Shown: positions 53,252-64,000, counted from the stretch's first letter. The stretch is DNA of 64,000 nt from Candidatus Sodalis endolongispinus (GCF_018777395.1 NZ_JAFJYC010000002.1:62001-126000); one strand, 5' to 3'. Notes: generated from the sequence alone by a model not told the origin. Made by a program: numbers and translations.

Positions 53252-55724
53252 TCATTGCCGCGATGAACGGTTATCAGGTAATGCATAGGCGATAACGTAA
53301 TCGCCGCGATCCGGCGACTGACGCGCGCCGCCGGCGGAAATGACGATATATTGCCTGCCGGTGGTCGGCGACACATAGGTTATCGGGCCGGCCTGGCTGC
53401 CTACCGGCAGACGGGCGCGCCACACCACCTTGCCTGTCGCGGTATCAAACGCGCGCAGGTAATAATCCTGCGTGCCGGCGAAGAACAGCAGGCCGGACTG
53501 GGTGACCATGCTGGGTCCCAACGTCGGCATGCCCACCGCCATCGGCAGATGCATTTTGATACCGAGCGGCGGTTTTTGACAAGGAATGCCGAGCGGCGAC
53601 AGAAAGCGCTCACGCACCGCGCCATAGGGCGTGCCCTCTTGCGGTACCAGCCCCATTTCGATCCCGCTGGCACCCTGCGGTACTTTGGCGCGTTAGACCA
53701 GGTTGTTTGCCAAACCCAGGCGCATATCGTTGACAAAGATGATCGCGTTATGGGGATCCAGCGCGACGCTGCCCCAGTTCATGCCGCCCAGCGAACCGGG
53801 GAACTGCAACGCGCGATCGCGTCCCGGCGGGGTAAACACGCCCTGATGGCGCAGGCGTTTGAAGGCTATCCGGCACAGCAACTGGTCGAGCGGCGTGGCG
53901 CCACACATGTCCGCTTCGGTCAACGTTTGGTTACTGATATTCGCCATGCCGACCGAAAAGGGCTGGGTGGGCGAATAGCGTTCGCCGGGGGTGTCGCACA
54001 CCGGCACGGCGCGCTCTTCCACCTTCGCTACCGGCTCACCTGTTACGCGGTTGAGCATGAAGATCATGCCCTGCTTGCTGGTTTGGACCAGTACCGGCGT
54101 GGTGCCACCGCTACCGTCCGGCAAGTCATACAGTAGCGGCTGTGCGGGAAGGTCGAAGTCCCATAAATCGTGGTGTGTGGTCTGAAAGTGCCAGCGGACC
54201 CGTCCGGTCGACGCGTCGACCGCCACTACCGATGAACTGTATTTATCATCCAGCGCGCTGCGTCCGCCGCCGAAGAAGTCCGGCGTGGCGTTGCCGGTGG
54301 GCAGATAAATCAGATTGAGCTTTGGATCAAAGGACATCGCCGCCCAGACATTGGGCGTGCCGCGCGTGTAGGTCGAGCCCGGCGGCTGTGCGCGGGTAAT
54401 GGCCGGATTTCCCGGATCCCAGGCCCATACCAGCGCGCCGCTATGGACATCGAAAGCGCGCACCATGCCCGGCGGTTCACCGGTGGCAAAGTTATCCGCC
54501 ACCCGGCCGCCCACCACCACCCGATCGCAGGCCACCAGCGGAGCAGAGGTTTGCTGGTAATAGCCGGGCTTGATTTCGCCCATGCCGATGGTCAAATCCA
54601 CGGTACCGCCGTCGCCGAAATCGGCGCAATGCCGGCCGCTATCGGCGTCCAGCGCGATCAGACGGGCGTCGATAGTCGGCAGGAACAAACGGCGCGCGCA
54701 GACGGTCGGCGCTGCGCCGGGGGTAAGCTGGACGGCCGTCGTCGCAGCCGGCAGCGTCGGGGCCACGGCGTCAGGGGTCAGGGGGGCGTTACGGCGCTGG
54801 GTGGCTGCCTGTTACCCTTGGCAGAGGTCGGTGGGGTCTGGGTCACTGCGGCTGAGGCAGCGTTCGCAGGAGCAGCGGCGCGGGCAACCTGTGTGGCAGC
54901 GGCGTCGTCGGCGTAATAGCCAAGACCACGGCAGCGCTGCCAGTTGGGCGCACTGGCCAACGGATCGAAACGCCAACGCGTTTTGCCACTGTCGGCCGCC
55001 AGGGCCAGCACCTTACCGTAGGCGGTGCAGACATACAGCGTATCACCCACCTGCAGCGGCGTGTTTTGGTCTTCCGCACCGGCGCCATTGCTAAGGGGGA
55101 TATCGCCGGTATGCGCTATCCACGCCACTTGCAGTTGGTCAACGTTGGCTTTGGTTATCTGGTCCAGTGCGGCGAAGCGATCGCCGGCGGTGGTGTTGCC
55201 CCAATGCAGCCAATTTTTCTGCTCTGCGCCCGGTGGCACGGGGTAGACCGGTACCGCCTGCCGTGGGCTCTGACTATCGGCGTTGGCACCAGAGTGTAAC
55301 CCAGACTGGCAGCCAGACAGAGCGCCAGCAGCGCCGCCAGGCCATAACAGGCGCGATGAAGACCGGTGTCGCCCTGACGGGCTTTTAGCGGCGGGTAAGC
55401 CAGTGTTACCAGTAAGTCCAGCACGCCAAACATGAACAGGCGCGAAAACAGCGGCCAGAAGCTGAACCCCGCATCCCAGATGGCCCAGCACAGGGTCAGT
55501 AGGAACGCCAGCGCATAGATCCAGGCGCCCGCGGGTTGCAGGCCGATGAGCAGGCCCGCGGCCACCGTCAGCATCAGCCCCATGAACAGAAAATACCGAC
55601 TGCCGCCATGGGTGGCCAGATAGCCGCCCCCCGCCGTCATGGCAAGACCGATTAACGCCATCAGTCCCCCCAGCGGCCGTACGAAATAGACGGCGCCCGG
55701 CCGTTTGCCCGTTATCTTAGTCAT
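53252..55724 (-). pseudogene. PQQ-dependent membrane dehydrogenase (glucose/quinate family, Gcd-like), multiple lesions
   Basis: Starts at 55724 after AGGAACAGGCT. Five membrane segments lead to the beta-propeller. Lesions: a frameshift near 55285, a frameshift near 54780 (in a low-complexity Ala/Pro/Thr stretch after YYADDAA), and an in-frame TAA at 53693-53695 after GLANNLV. Near 53560 the segment between GIPCQKPP and MPTLGPSMVTQSG is short compared with enteric Gcd, so an internal deletion is likely. It keeps TVHHDLWDFDLPAQP-like text (TTHHDLWDFDLPAQP) and YIVISAGG. It oxidised an aldose or polyol in the periplasm, passing electrons to ubiquinone. Confidence 0.88.
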
Positions 55725-55923
55725 AGCCTGTTCCTGCTTATCAATGCCGATGCCTGCGGCGGGTGCAGGCCCAACGACAGGGAATAGGATGTCAACGCAA
55801 TAGTGCCGTTAACGGTGCGCTCGGTTCAGGTCTTGCAAAGATAAACAGTAACGGGCGCTGGAAAAGACGCCCCCGGGCATGTCCCGTCGGCCTTGGCCAA
55901 GAACGGGACACAGCCGGCGCGTA

Positions 55924-58098
55924 TTATTGGAATGTATAGGCGAGCGAAACCCCGCCGCCACAGTTTCTGCCCGCCGCCGGTTCAAAATAGCGGCCATTGA
56001 TTTCATTGACGATGACCGACCCCGCATAGCGGCGGTCAAACAGGTTATCCACCCGGCCGTACAGGTTCATCAGCCAATTGCCCAGCACATAACGGTAACC
56101 GGTATCCAACGCGGCAACGGTATAGGCTGGCGCCTGCTGGCTGTTTTCATCATCGACGTCAATATCGCTCATGTAGCGCACTTCCAGGCCGGCATACCAG
56201 CCTTCGGGAGGGGACCAGGCCAGCGAGGCGTAACCCATGTTGCGGGCGATGCCGGGCAGGCGATTACCGGCAGCGATGGCATCGCCATCGCTGCAGTCGC
56301 TGCTGCCGCAGGCGCGGGTGCGGTAGGTCGCATTCAGCAACGTCCACGCCAGTCGCAGCTGGATATCTTCGGCGAATTGCTGACCTAATGACAGCTCAAG
56401 GCCACGACGGCGAGTTTTACCGGCATTGGTATAGCTGGTGCGGCCATTGCTGATGTCCGCCACCACGATTTCATTCTCGGTGTCGGTCTGAAATAACGCG
56501 ACGGTTGCCAGCCCGCTGCCGATGCGCGCTTTACTGCCGACCTCTATGGTATTGCTGGTGGAGGGTTTCAGCGCATAATTCAGGCCCGGCTGATTGTCGG
56601 GACGATAGGAGAGTTCGTTGATAGTGGGGGTTTCAAACCCCCTACCGGCAGATAAATACGCATTCCAGTCATCGGTGACGGCGTAACTTAATGACCCCAC
56701 CGGCAGCCAGCGGTGATAACGGGCGTTGCCGCTATCGTCGCCATTGTCTGCGGTGATATAGCGATCGTCGGAGTCGAACTGAACGTGGCTGAAACGCACC
56801 CCGGCGTTTAGCGTTAAGCGGGAGGTCAGCGACCAGGCGCTTTGCAAATAAGGGTCGAGACTCCACATCAGGTTATGTTCGTTACGGCGCAGATTACCCT
56901 GGGTACCGAGCTCGGTGACGCCATTGTTCAAGGTATAATTTTCATAGCCTTTACGCTGTTCGGTCATCGTTTCATAATCCAGACCGCCGGTCAGCGTGAG
57001 CGGCACGTCGCCGAGCGCGCCACGGTGCGTCCAGCGGGTATCGATGCCCTGATAATGACGGGTCAAATCAATAACGCCGCCGGCCTGTAAAGGGTTGGCC
57101 TGGGTGGCAACCGGCATTGCCTGATATTGGGTGGTGTCACGCTCGCCGGCATACATCATCACGCTCAGGTCGTCATTGTCGCTCATCTGCCGCTGATAAC
57201 GCAGGCCGGCCTGCGTCTGGGTCAGAGTTTTGCGGGTATTGAACTGTTCAGCGCGGGTGGCTTGACGGGGATTGTCATGCCACTGATCCTCGGTCAAACC
57301 GCCGGGATCGTTGGCGGTAATATCCACGGCGTTGATTAACAAAGTCAGAGTGCTGACATCGTTAATGCGCACTCCGAGCTTGGCATTGCCAAGATTCTTG
57401 CGCGCATCGCTATGATCGCGATAACCGTGGGTGGTAAAACGGGTGGTGGAGACAGCGTAGTTGACATCGCCGGCCTGTGAGCCATCGGCGCCGGTAGCCT
57501 TCACGCCGTAGCGCCAACTGCCGTAGCTGCCGGTATACAGGACCGCTTCTATCTTATCCGGCTGGCTGCCGGTGACGGTATCCACGTTAACAACGCCGCC
57601 GTAAGCATTACCGTACAGCGCGGAGAACGGGCCGCGCAGCACCTCTACCTTGTCGACGCTGCTAAGATCGATATTCGACGTCTGGCCCTGCCCATCTGGC
57701 ATGGTGGCCGGAATGCCGTCGACGTAGATACGCACGCCGCGTACGCCATACATCGAGCGGGCGCCAAACCCCCGCACCGACAGCTGCAGGTCCTGGGCAT
57801 AATTCTGCCGGTTCTGAATTTGCAGGCCCGGCACGCTGCCCATGCTTTCCGATAAATTGACTTGCGGCTTAGCCTGGCGGAAGTCCTCGCCGGTAAGCAC
57901 GCTGAGGGCGGCGGGCGTGTTCAGCTCGGCTAACCCGCTGCGTGGGGCGGAAACGATTAGCGTCTGCGTTGGGGCGTCGTGGGTCTTCTCCGGCGGCGTC
58001 GGCTCGGCGGCGCTGCGGCCCGGTAATGATAAGGAAAAGCAGACCAAGGTAGAAGAGAACCAGAAACGGGGTGAGGCGTTGATTACTTGGGTTGTCAT
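55924..58098 (-). CDS. pqqU: TonB-dependent outer-membrane receptor for PQQ (PqqU/YncD)
   Basis: Open, about 724 residues from ATG 58098 with a signal peptide up to about GRSAAEP; an upstream ATG at 58137 is possible. It matches enteric YncD closely: SVRGFGARSMYGVRGVRIYV, DGIPATMPDGQGQTSNIDLS, VEVLRGPFSALYGNAYGGVV, GRGFETPTINELSYR and the end GRVDNLFDRRYAGSVIVNEI. YncD (PqqU) imports the quinone cofactor PQQ in E. coli. It lies upstream of the PQQ-dependent dehydrogenase in the same direction, 200 bp apart. The enzyme that would use PQQ is broken here. Confidence 0.93.
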   Translation of the reverse strand: MTTQVINASPRFWFSSTLVCFSLSLPGRSAAEPTPPEKTHDAPTQTLIVSAPRSGLAELNTPAALSVLTGEDFRQAKPQVNLSESMGSVPGLQIQNRQNYAQDLQLSVRGFGARSMYGVRGVRIYVDGIPATMPDGQGQTSNIDLSSVDKVEVLRGPFSALYGNAYGGVVNVDTVTGSQPDKIEAVLYTGSYGSWRYGVKATGADGSQAGDVNYAVSTTRFTTHGYRDHSDARKNLGNAKLGVRINDVSTLTLLINAVDITANDPGGLTEDQWHDNPRQATRAEQFNTRKTLTQTQAGLRYQRQMSDNDDLSVMMYAGERDTTQYQAMPVATQANPLQAGGVIDLTRHYQGIDTRWTHRGALGDVPLTLTGGLDYETMTEQRKGYENYTLNNGVTELGTQGNLRRNEHNLMWSLDPYLQSAWSLTSRLTLNAGVRFSHVQFDSDDRYITADNGDDSGNARYHRWLPVGSLSYAVTDDWNAYLSAGRGFETPTINELSYRPDNQPGLNYALKPSTSNTIEVGSKARIGSGLATVALFQTDTENEIVVADISNGRTSYTNAGKTRRRGLELSLGQQFAEDIQLRLAWTLLNATYRTRACGSSDCSDGDAIAAGNRLPGIARNMGYASLAWSPPEGWYAGLEVRYMSDIDVDDENSQQAPAYTVAALDTGYRYVLGNWLMNLYGRVDNLFDRRYAGSVIVNEINGRYFEPAAGRNCGGGVSLAYTFQ

Positions 58099-58393
58099 TG
58101 TGAATTGGCCGGCAGGCCCGGTACCTGTTAAATCCATTTAAACGGATAGTAATACGGCCACCACATTATTGAAAAGTACAAATGACATTAACCATCGCCA
58201 ACAGGCGGCCATTCACCGCCGCTTAGGGGGGCAAGCTGGCGTTTTTCCGCCCGTCCGGGAGGGCCTGACGCTGTCCGATTGTGCGCCCGCCGTCGTTATT
58301 GCCGGCGGCGCGCGTCGCGGGTCGCCGACCCGCCGGCCACCCGCGCGGGAGCCTTCATGAGCGCGGGCGGAGCAGCGGAACCCGGCCAGGAGC

Positions 58394-60092
58394 TTATTCT
58401 TTGCCGCCCGTCTCGCCATAGTATTTACGCTTCGACATCTGGCCGATACCGGGATTAAAACAATTGCACGGATCCAGCTGTCGGTAGAAGCGTCGCAGCG
58501 GTGGCGCCGCGGGGTAAAGATGACCGACGTTGTGCTCGGCGGGATACTGTGCGCCGCGCGCGTCCAGCCGTTGCCATAGACTGTGTTCCAGCGTCAGGCA
58601 ATCCTGGCCTTTCTTGATGATGTAATCCTGATGGAAAACATGGCACAGGAAATGACCATAATACAGTTTATGAACCATCTGCTGGTCCAGCGCCGGCGGT
58701 AAATGCTCAAACCAGTCTTCATCATTGCGTCGCAAAGCGATGTCCAACGCCACGATACCTTCCACCGCGCGGGAATGGACGGCACGGTAACGGACCGCCG
58801 CGCCAGCGGCGGCAAAGCGATGAAGAAGCGCTTTTTTGCCTTCCTGCTCGCTGCAGGCGAAAAAACCGCCTTCGTGCCCGGCGAAATAGTCGTCGAGGAA
58901 AGCCTGCGCCTCCGCCACCCACTCCGCGCTGACTTTGAGCAACAAATGATGTTCATAACGGTCCCGATACGCCTGCATGCGCGCCGGCAGGGGATTAGGC
59001 AGCAGGCGGCTGAGGAACTGCAACAGCCGATCGCCGCAGTGCGGCGGTAAAAAAGGCAGCCGTTCCGCCAGTAAATCGAAGCGGTTTTTCAGCGCAAACA
59101 ACGCCGGCAGGCGCGCGGTGCCCAGCCAGTGGATCAGCAAAAAGGTGTCTTTACCGTAGCGGGCGGCAATATCATAAGCGTCGCGGTGCAGATACTCTCC
59201 GGAGAGAGGCAGATGGGTAAACCGGCTTAAGATATGGCGCCGGATAGCGGTCAGTACCGAGGTCTGGTTGGTGCCGATATAAAACACCCGCGAGCCGTGG
59301 GCCATGGGAAAAGTATCCAGCCGTACGGCGAACACCATCACTTTGCCGGCGGACCCCGACGCCTCAAACAGCCTGCCGGGATCGGCATTGAACCGGGCGG
59401 GGGTAGGCTCATCTATCAGACGGACATGGTCGGCATAACCTTTGTCGGAGCCATCGCCGGTATCATAGCGAATATCCTGCTCGCCGTAATCGTCCTGATC
59501 CAGGCGGGCCAGCAGCGTTTCTTCGTCCCCCGCCAGGGCGACGCCCAAATGATTTATCAGCGCCAGCTTGCCCTCGGCGTCGACGCGGGCGAACACCGAT
59601 AATTGCGTATAGGCCGGCCCGCGCTGCACCAGGGCGCCGATACAGCTGGAGCCTATCACCGAATGCGGCTCGCGGCCCAGCGGGGCAAGCTGGCGCTCCA
59701 ACTGGTTGAGCGTCGCGCCAGGCAGGCAAATTACCTGCAAGCCGTTGTTGATGAGCCTGATTTTGTTCATGCGGGTGGTGCTGAGAATGACAATATCGCG
59801 GTCGTAAGCATCGCCATCCGGGGTCGAACCGCCGGTCAGGCCGGTATTGGCGGCCTGAGCGATAACCACCGCGCCGGCGTCAATGCAGGCTTGCAGTACG
59901 CGCCATTGTTCCACCAAGGAGCCGGGCCTGACCACTGCCGAAACGAAAGCCGGTGCGGTAGCGCCGTGTTTCCCCCTCTCCGGTGAGAACGTGGCCGGCG
60001 CCGACCAGCGCAATCAACCGGTGAATAAGGCTGGCGCGCGCGCCTGCCGTCAGGGGGGTGTCCGATGAGGTTTCTTTAGATAACACTGACAT
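58394..60092 (-). pseudogene. dld: Quinone-dependent D-lactate dehydrogenase, frameshift and internal deletion
   Basis: ATG 60092 with AAGGAG precedes a short N-terminus. Near 59950 the frame shifts after YRTGFRFGSGQ to VVRPGSLVEQWRVLQACIDA. The remainder is close to enteric Dld (QAANTGLTGGSTPDGDAYDR, AVHSRAVEGIVALDIALRRN, VHKLYYGHFLCHVFHQDYII). Between HSVIGSSCIGA and LVQRGPAYTQLS about 13 residues (the E. coli stretch ending GGICNNSGGS) are missing in frame. That loop is part of the FAD-binding region, so the enzyme would be dead even without the frameshift. It lies 37 bases after cycA. Confidence 0.9.
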
Positions 60093-60129
60093 CGTTCGCT
60101 CCTTGATTGTATGGCGAGGCGGGCCGCGG

Positions 60130-61572
60130 TCAGCCGCGATTACGCTCCCTATTAAGCTTGTCGGCGCCGTAGAGCCGCGTGTGCGTCTTACGCCGCTGCC
60201 ATTGCCAGCCGGCGGCCAGGGCCACAAACCAGAGCGGGGTCACCAACAGCGCATCACGGGTATCGTTTTGCAACACCAGCAGCGCCAGCACAAACAGAAA
60301 AAACCCAAGACAGATCCAGCTCATACCTCTACCGAGCGGCATTTTGAACCGGGACTGCCGGTGACGCTGCGGATACTTGCGCCGGTAAACGAGATAAGAA
60401 CATAGAATAATCGACCACACAAACATAAACAGGATGGCGGCGACGGTGGTGACCAGCGTAAACACGGTCATGACGTTGGGAATAAAGTAGATTAACGCCA
60501 CGCCCGCCAACAGACACAGGCACGAAAACAGCAGGCCGTTTAACGGCACCGCGCGCCGTGAGAGCTGGGCGAATCGCCGGTGGGCGACGCCTTGCTCTGC
60601 CAGGCCGAACAGCATCCGGCTGGTGGAGAAAATACCGCTATTGGCGGACGATGCCGCCGAGGTCAGCACCACGAAATTAACGATGCCGGCCGCCGCCGGC
60701 AATCCGGTCAGGGTGAACATGGCGACAAACGGGCTGCGGTCCGCCGACACCGCGTTCCACGGCGTCACGACCATAATCGCCAGCAGCGCCAGCACATAAA
60801 ACATAATCACCCGCAGCGGAATGGCGTTGATGTCCCGGGGCAGTACCTGCTCTGGATCCGCGGTTTCGGCGGCCGCGGTGCCGACCAGTTCGATACCGAC
60901 AAAAGCGAAGATGGCAATTTGGAAGCCGGCAAAAAAACCGCTAAGGCCGTGGGGAAACACGCCGCCGTGCCGCCAGATATTGTCGAGCCCCGCATGATCG
61001 GTGGCGGAACTGGGATAGTGCATCGCCGCAAGCGTCGCGCCAGCGATAATGAGCGCCACGATGGCGACAATTTTGATAATTGCGAACCAGAATTCCATTT
61101 CACCAAACATTTTCACCGTGGCGATGTTTAAGGTGACAAACACCACCACATAGAGCAGCGCGCTCATCCAAATGGAAAATCCGGGAAACCAGAATTGAAA
61201 ATAAGCGCTGATGGCGACCACATCGGCGATACCGGTTACCACCCAGCAAAACCAATAGGTCCAGCCGGTAAAATACCCGGCCCAGGGCCCAAGCAGGTTG
61301 GCGGCAAAATCGCTAAAAGATTTGTAGCTCAGGTTGGAAAGCATCAGCTCTCCCATCGCGCGCATGACGAAAAACAGCATAAAGCCGATGATCATATAAA
61401 CAAAAACGATTGACGGTCCCGCCAGACTGAGCGTTTTACCCGAGCCCATAAACAGGCCGGTACCGATGGCGCCGCCAATCGCCATGAGCTGGATATGTCG
61501 GTTAGTCAGCGTGCGCCGCAGCTTTTCGGGCGTTTGGGCGGGGAGGGGTGCCTGATTTGTTTCAACAGCCAT
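60130..61572 (-). CDS. cycA: D-serine/D-alanine/glycine transporter CycA
   Basis: Intact, 480 residues (E. coli 470). Amino-acid permease features: NRHIQLMAIGGAIGTGLFMG, MGELMLSNLSYKSFSDFA, FVGIELVGTAAAETADPEQV and SAASSANSGIFSTSRMLFGL, with twelve membrane helices. It imports D-alanine, D-serine, glycine and cycloserine with protons. D-alanine uptake could support peptidoglycan. It lies upstream of dld in the same direction. Function appears preserved. Confidence 0.95.
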   Translation of the reverse strand: MAVETNQAPLPAQTPEKLRRTLTNRHIQLMAIGGAIGTGLFMGSGKTLSLAGPSIVFVYMIIGFMLFFVMRAMGELMLSNLSYKSFSDFAANLLGPWAGYFTGWTYWFCWVVTGIADVVAISAYFQFWFPGFSIWMSALLYVVVFVTLNIATVKMFGEMEFWFAIIKIVAIVALIIAGATLAAMHYPSSATDHAGLDNIWRHGGVFPHGLSGFFAGFQIAIFAFVGIELVGTAAAETADPEQVLPRDINAIPLRVIMFYVLALLAIMVVTPWNAVSADRSPFVAMFTLTGLPAAAGIVNFVVLTSAASSANSGIFSTSRMLFGLAEQGVAHRRFAQLSRRAVPLNGLLFSCLCLLAGVALIYFIPNVMTVFTLVTTVAAILFMFVWSIILCSYLVYRRKYPQRHRQSRFKMPLGRGMSWICLGFFLFVLALLVLQNDTRDALLVTPLWFVALAAGWQWQRRKTHTRLYGADKLNRERNRG

Positions 61573-62191
61573 CGTGACCTGTTCCTGTCGGTGATGTTGT
61601 GCCGGCGTTTAAGCCGAATTCCTGTAAACATGCGGTCAGCGCAAGAGGGCGCAGGATGCGCCGGTGACCGGCCGGGCGTAGGGCGTGCCGTGCCGACGTC
61701 AAGCGGGACGGGGACCTTACCGCCCGTGCCATCCACCGGTCACGGTGTATGCCGTGTCTGGGGGGCATCGACCTTGAGCACGCAGCGCCAGCGGTTAATC
61801 GGACATGATGCGTGCCGCAAGCTCTGCACGGGACGAACCGCATTAGCGGCCATAAGATAGTGTATTAATACTCAATAGGGTTAATGTTTTTTTATTATGG
61901 CAAAAGCCAGTATGCACTTGGTAATGATGACCAGGCTTTCTAATTGTCCCGATACGCCCTATGGGGTTCTTCTTCTTCTCCCTGCCGTTGCTGCGGTGCC
62001 GTGGACGGCGGCGGTCAAAACCAGATTAAGCTTGTCGCGGCCCAGGTGAGGGTGGTGGTGGCCAAAACCAGAAAAATGTTATTGCGTATCACATGACTGC
62101 GGCGGTAATGGCGGCGACGGGGCGATGGCGCGTTCCGTGGCTTAGGGTCTGGCGGCGATGACAAACAGCACCGCCCAAGACCGGGTATGGC
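61573..62191. other. 619-bp gap between cycA and lldD, no gene recognised
   Basis: No coding text or RNA gene is apparent. It contains the cycA promoter region and, near 61855-61910, an AT-rich stretch that may carry it. I saw no tandem repeats here. Confidence 0.4.
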
Positions 62192-63349
62192 TTAGCCGGG
62201 CAGCGCGTGGGGGCTGGTGGCCGGCGCCAGACCTTCTTTCGCCAGCGAATCGCGGGAGATATCGCCGATAGTTTTGGCGCCGGTCAGCGTCATCGCCACC
62301 CGCATCTTTTTTTCAATCAGCGCCAGCAGGTGCGCCACGCCGGCCTGACCCGCCGTCGCCAGGGCGTAAATATAGGCGCGGCCCAGCAGTAGCGTATCGG
62401 CGCCGAGAGCCAACATTCGCACCACATCAAGCCCGTTGCGCACGCCGCCATCGGCCAGAATGGCAATATCGCCCTTCACCGCATCGGCGATGGCGGGCAG
62501 CGCCCGGACGGTAGAAAGCACGCCGTCAAGCTGCCGGCCGCCGTGGTTGGATACCACAATACCGTCTGCGCCGAAACGTACCGCATCCCGCGCATCATCC
62601 GCATCAAGGATCCCCTTGATAACCATGGGACCTTGCCAAAAATCGCGGATCCACTCAAGATCGCGCCAGGAAATCGACGGGTCGAAATTATTGCCGAGCC
62701 AGCCGATATAATCTTCAAGCCCGGTGGGCGTTCCCAAATAGGCGGAAATATTGCCCAAATCGTGCGGCCTGCCGCGCACGCCGACATCCCAGGCCCAGCC
62801 GGGGTGGGTCATCGCCTGCCAATAGCGGCGCAGGGCGGCATTCGGCCCGCTCATGCCGGAATGGGCATCCCGGTAGCGGGCGCCGGGCACCGGCATATCG
62901 ACGGTGAACACCAGCGTCGAACAGCCGGCCGCCTTGGCGCGCTACAGCACGTTGCGCATAAACCCGCGATCCTTAAAGACATACAGCTGGAACCACATGG
63001 GACGGTTTATCGCCGAGGAGACCTCCTCAATCGTGCCGACCGACACGGTCGATAGCGTGAAGGGAATGCCTTTGTCATCTGCGGCGCGCGCCGCCTGCAC
63101 CTCACCGCGGCGGGCATACATACCGCACAGGCCTACCGGCGCCAGCGTTTGCTTGAATAACTGCGTTTCGAGACTGAGCTCGGCCATATTGCGAAGTACC
63201 CGTTGGCGCAACGCAATGCTTGCCAGATTGTCCACATTGCGCCGCAGGGTGTATTCTGCATAGGCGCCGCCGTCCAGATAATGGAACAAAAAAGGCTGCA
63301 GTTTACGTTCGGCCGCGGTGCGATAGTCGTTCGCTGATGAAATGATCAT
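62192..63349 (-). pseudogene. lldD: L-lactate dehydrogenase (FMN), in-frame stop
   Basis: ATG 63349 ([20 protein letters not shown]) leads to [19 protein letters not shown] and [16 protein letters not shown], where TAG (62942-62944) interrupts a clear Glu codon position; the same frame resumes with [20 protein letters not shown]. The FMN and active-site text [36 protein letters not shown] and [19 protein letters not shown] is intact. One nonsense change is the only lesion seen. The enzyme feeds electrons from L-lactate to quinone. Its neighbour is the regulator lldR. Confidence 0.95.
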
Positions 63350-63359
63350 AGCTCTCTCA

Positions 63360-64000
63360 TTATGTCTCAGTGAAGGAAGGAGGAAAACGGCCAAGACGAG
63401 CCAGGCGCGCGTCTTCTTCCTGTAAAGACCTGAGCGTCTGATGCACGCTGTCCAAATGGGCAACTGCCGCCGCGCGCGCCGCGGTGGCATCGCCGGCGAG
63501 GATGGCGTCCAATAGCACCTGGTGCTGCTCTGTCAGACGGGCGAAATGGGTGGGGCGGGTATACATCCGCTGGCGGCTTTGCTGCACCGAGGTTTGCAGC
63601 AACGCAAAAAGGCCGCGCATCGTTTGCAGCAGCACCAGGTTATGCGACGCTTCGGCTATGGCCAGATGAAAGCGGACATCGGCCTGCGCCGCCTGCTCGG
63701 GATCATCCTGGTCGCGCACGCGCCGTGTGGCGTCAAAACAGGCCTGCAACCGCGCTTTATCTTCCTCTATCGCGCGTAACGCGGCGTGCCAGGCGGTGCC
63801 GGCTTCGATGGTCTGTCGCGCCTCCAACACGTCATAACGATAATCAGCATCATCAGCCATTAAACGCTGTAACGGCAGGACAATCCGATGCTGCGTCCAA
63901 AGCAGGCCATTATCTTGCACAAAGGTACCGCCGCCGCGACGGCTGACCAGCAGCCCTTGGCTAATCAGTTTTTGAATAGCTTCCCGCAGAGAGGAGCGGC
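63360..64000 (-). CDS. lldR: Lactate-responsive regulator LldR (GntR/FCD family), 5' end outside window
   Basis: The frame is open to the window edge, so about 213 residues are visible and the start lies beyond 64000. Text at the edge is [20 protein letters not shown], the end of the winged-helix domain. The FCD ligand-binding domain follows ([59 protein letters not shown]). LldR represses or activates lldPRD in response to L-lactate. It ends 11 bases before lldD, as in the usual lldPRD order. No damage seen in the visible part. Confidence 0.93.
   Translation of the reverse strand, partial: RSSLREAIQKLISQGLLVSRRGGGTFVQDNGLLWTQHRIVLPLQRLMADDADYRYDVLEARQTIEAGTAWHAALRAIEEDKARLQACFDATRRVRDQDDPEQAAQADVRFHLAIAEASHNLVLLQTMRGLFALLQTSVQQSRQRMYTRPTHFARLTEQHQVLLDAILAGDATAARAAAVAHLDSVHQTLRSLQEEDARLARLGRFPPSFTET

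Noticed and set aside
53351..54136. Plus-strand ORF of 261 codons opposite the PQQ dehydrogenase
   Set aside because: The minus strand holds the conserved beta-propeller text; this frame shows no domain.

Overview
The window looks like a chromosome segment from a Sodalis-type member of the Enterobacterales, an insect endosymbiont lineage. The evidence is strongly enteric proteins (HemB, Amn, CycA, PqqU/YncD, Dld, LldD, LldR, SsuBC), moderate GC, long gene-poor gaps, and a very high share of genes broken by one or a few recent lesions. About 22 genes are open along their length. About 27 recognisable genes carry in-frame stops, frameshifts, truncations or deletions. The organism name is inferred; no marker such as rRNA is present. 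I saw no tRNA, rRNA or CRISPR array.

Layout. 1-2.6 kb: a broken PTS-regulated antiterminator and a broken GntR regulator. 2.6-7.4 kb: a CoA-metabolism block with a solute-binding-fold protein lacking a signal peptide, a CaiB/BaiF CoA-transferase, a crotonase and a broken MHS-type transporter. 7.7-15.8 kb: a sugar or sugar-acid block with a TRAP transporter (binding protein intact, fused permease broken), LacI regulator (broken), SDR dehydrogenase, RbsD/FucU mutarotase, MFS transporter (broken) and a BNR_4 protein cut by an IS2-group element (15.8-17.1 kb). 17.2-26.9 kb: a ribose/tagatose-type block with two PfkB kinases (both broken), a DeoR regulator, an RbsABC-like ABC transporter (ATPase broken), a class II aldolase (broken) and a GatZ/KbaZ-like subunit (intact). 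27.4-31.4 kb: two convergent cyclic-di-GMP proteins, one intact with a good EAL domain and one broken with a good GGDEF motif.

31.6-33.2 kb: remains of a ThiXZ-like ABC importer. 33.7 kb: intact hemB. 35-40 kb: a spore-coat-U type chaperone-usher pilus locus with a broken usher. 40-42.2 kb: a broken acyltransferase and a broken siderophore-interacting reductase. 42.7-44.3 kb: broken ssuC and ssuB. 44.5-47.5 kb: an MFS-hydrolase-IclR operon with all three genes broken. 48-53 kb: an oxidoreductase/LysR pair, broken amn and an M20 amidohydrolase. 53.2-58.1 kb: a broken PQQ-dependent dehydrogenase beside an intact PQQ receptor gene. 58.4-64 kb: broken dld, intact cycA, broken lldD and partial lldR.

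As a whole the window records loss of carbon-source breadth: sugar uptake, sulfonate use, glucose oxidation and oxidation of both lactate isomers are broken, while haem synthesis and some transport genes remain. Short tandem repeats of 2-3 copies (periods 30, 56, 104, 39, 61 and 97 bp) sit in or next to the decaying regions. All calls come from reading the sequence and remembered family features; no searches were run.
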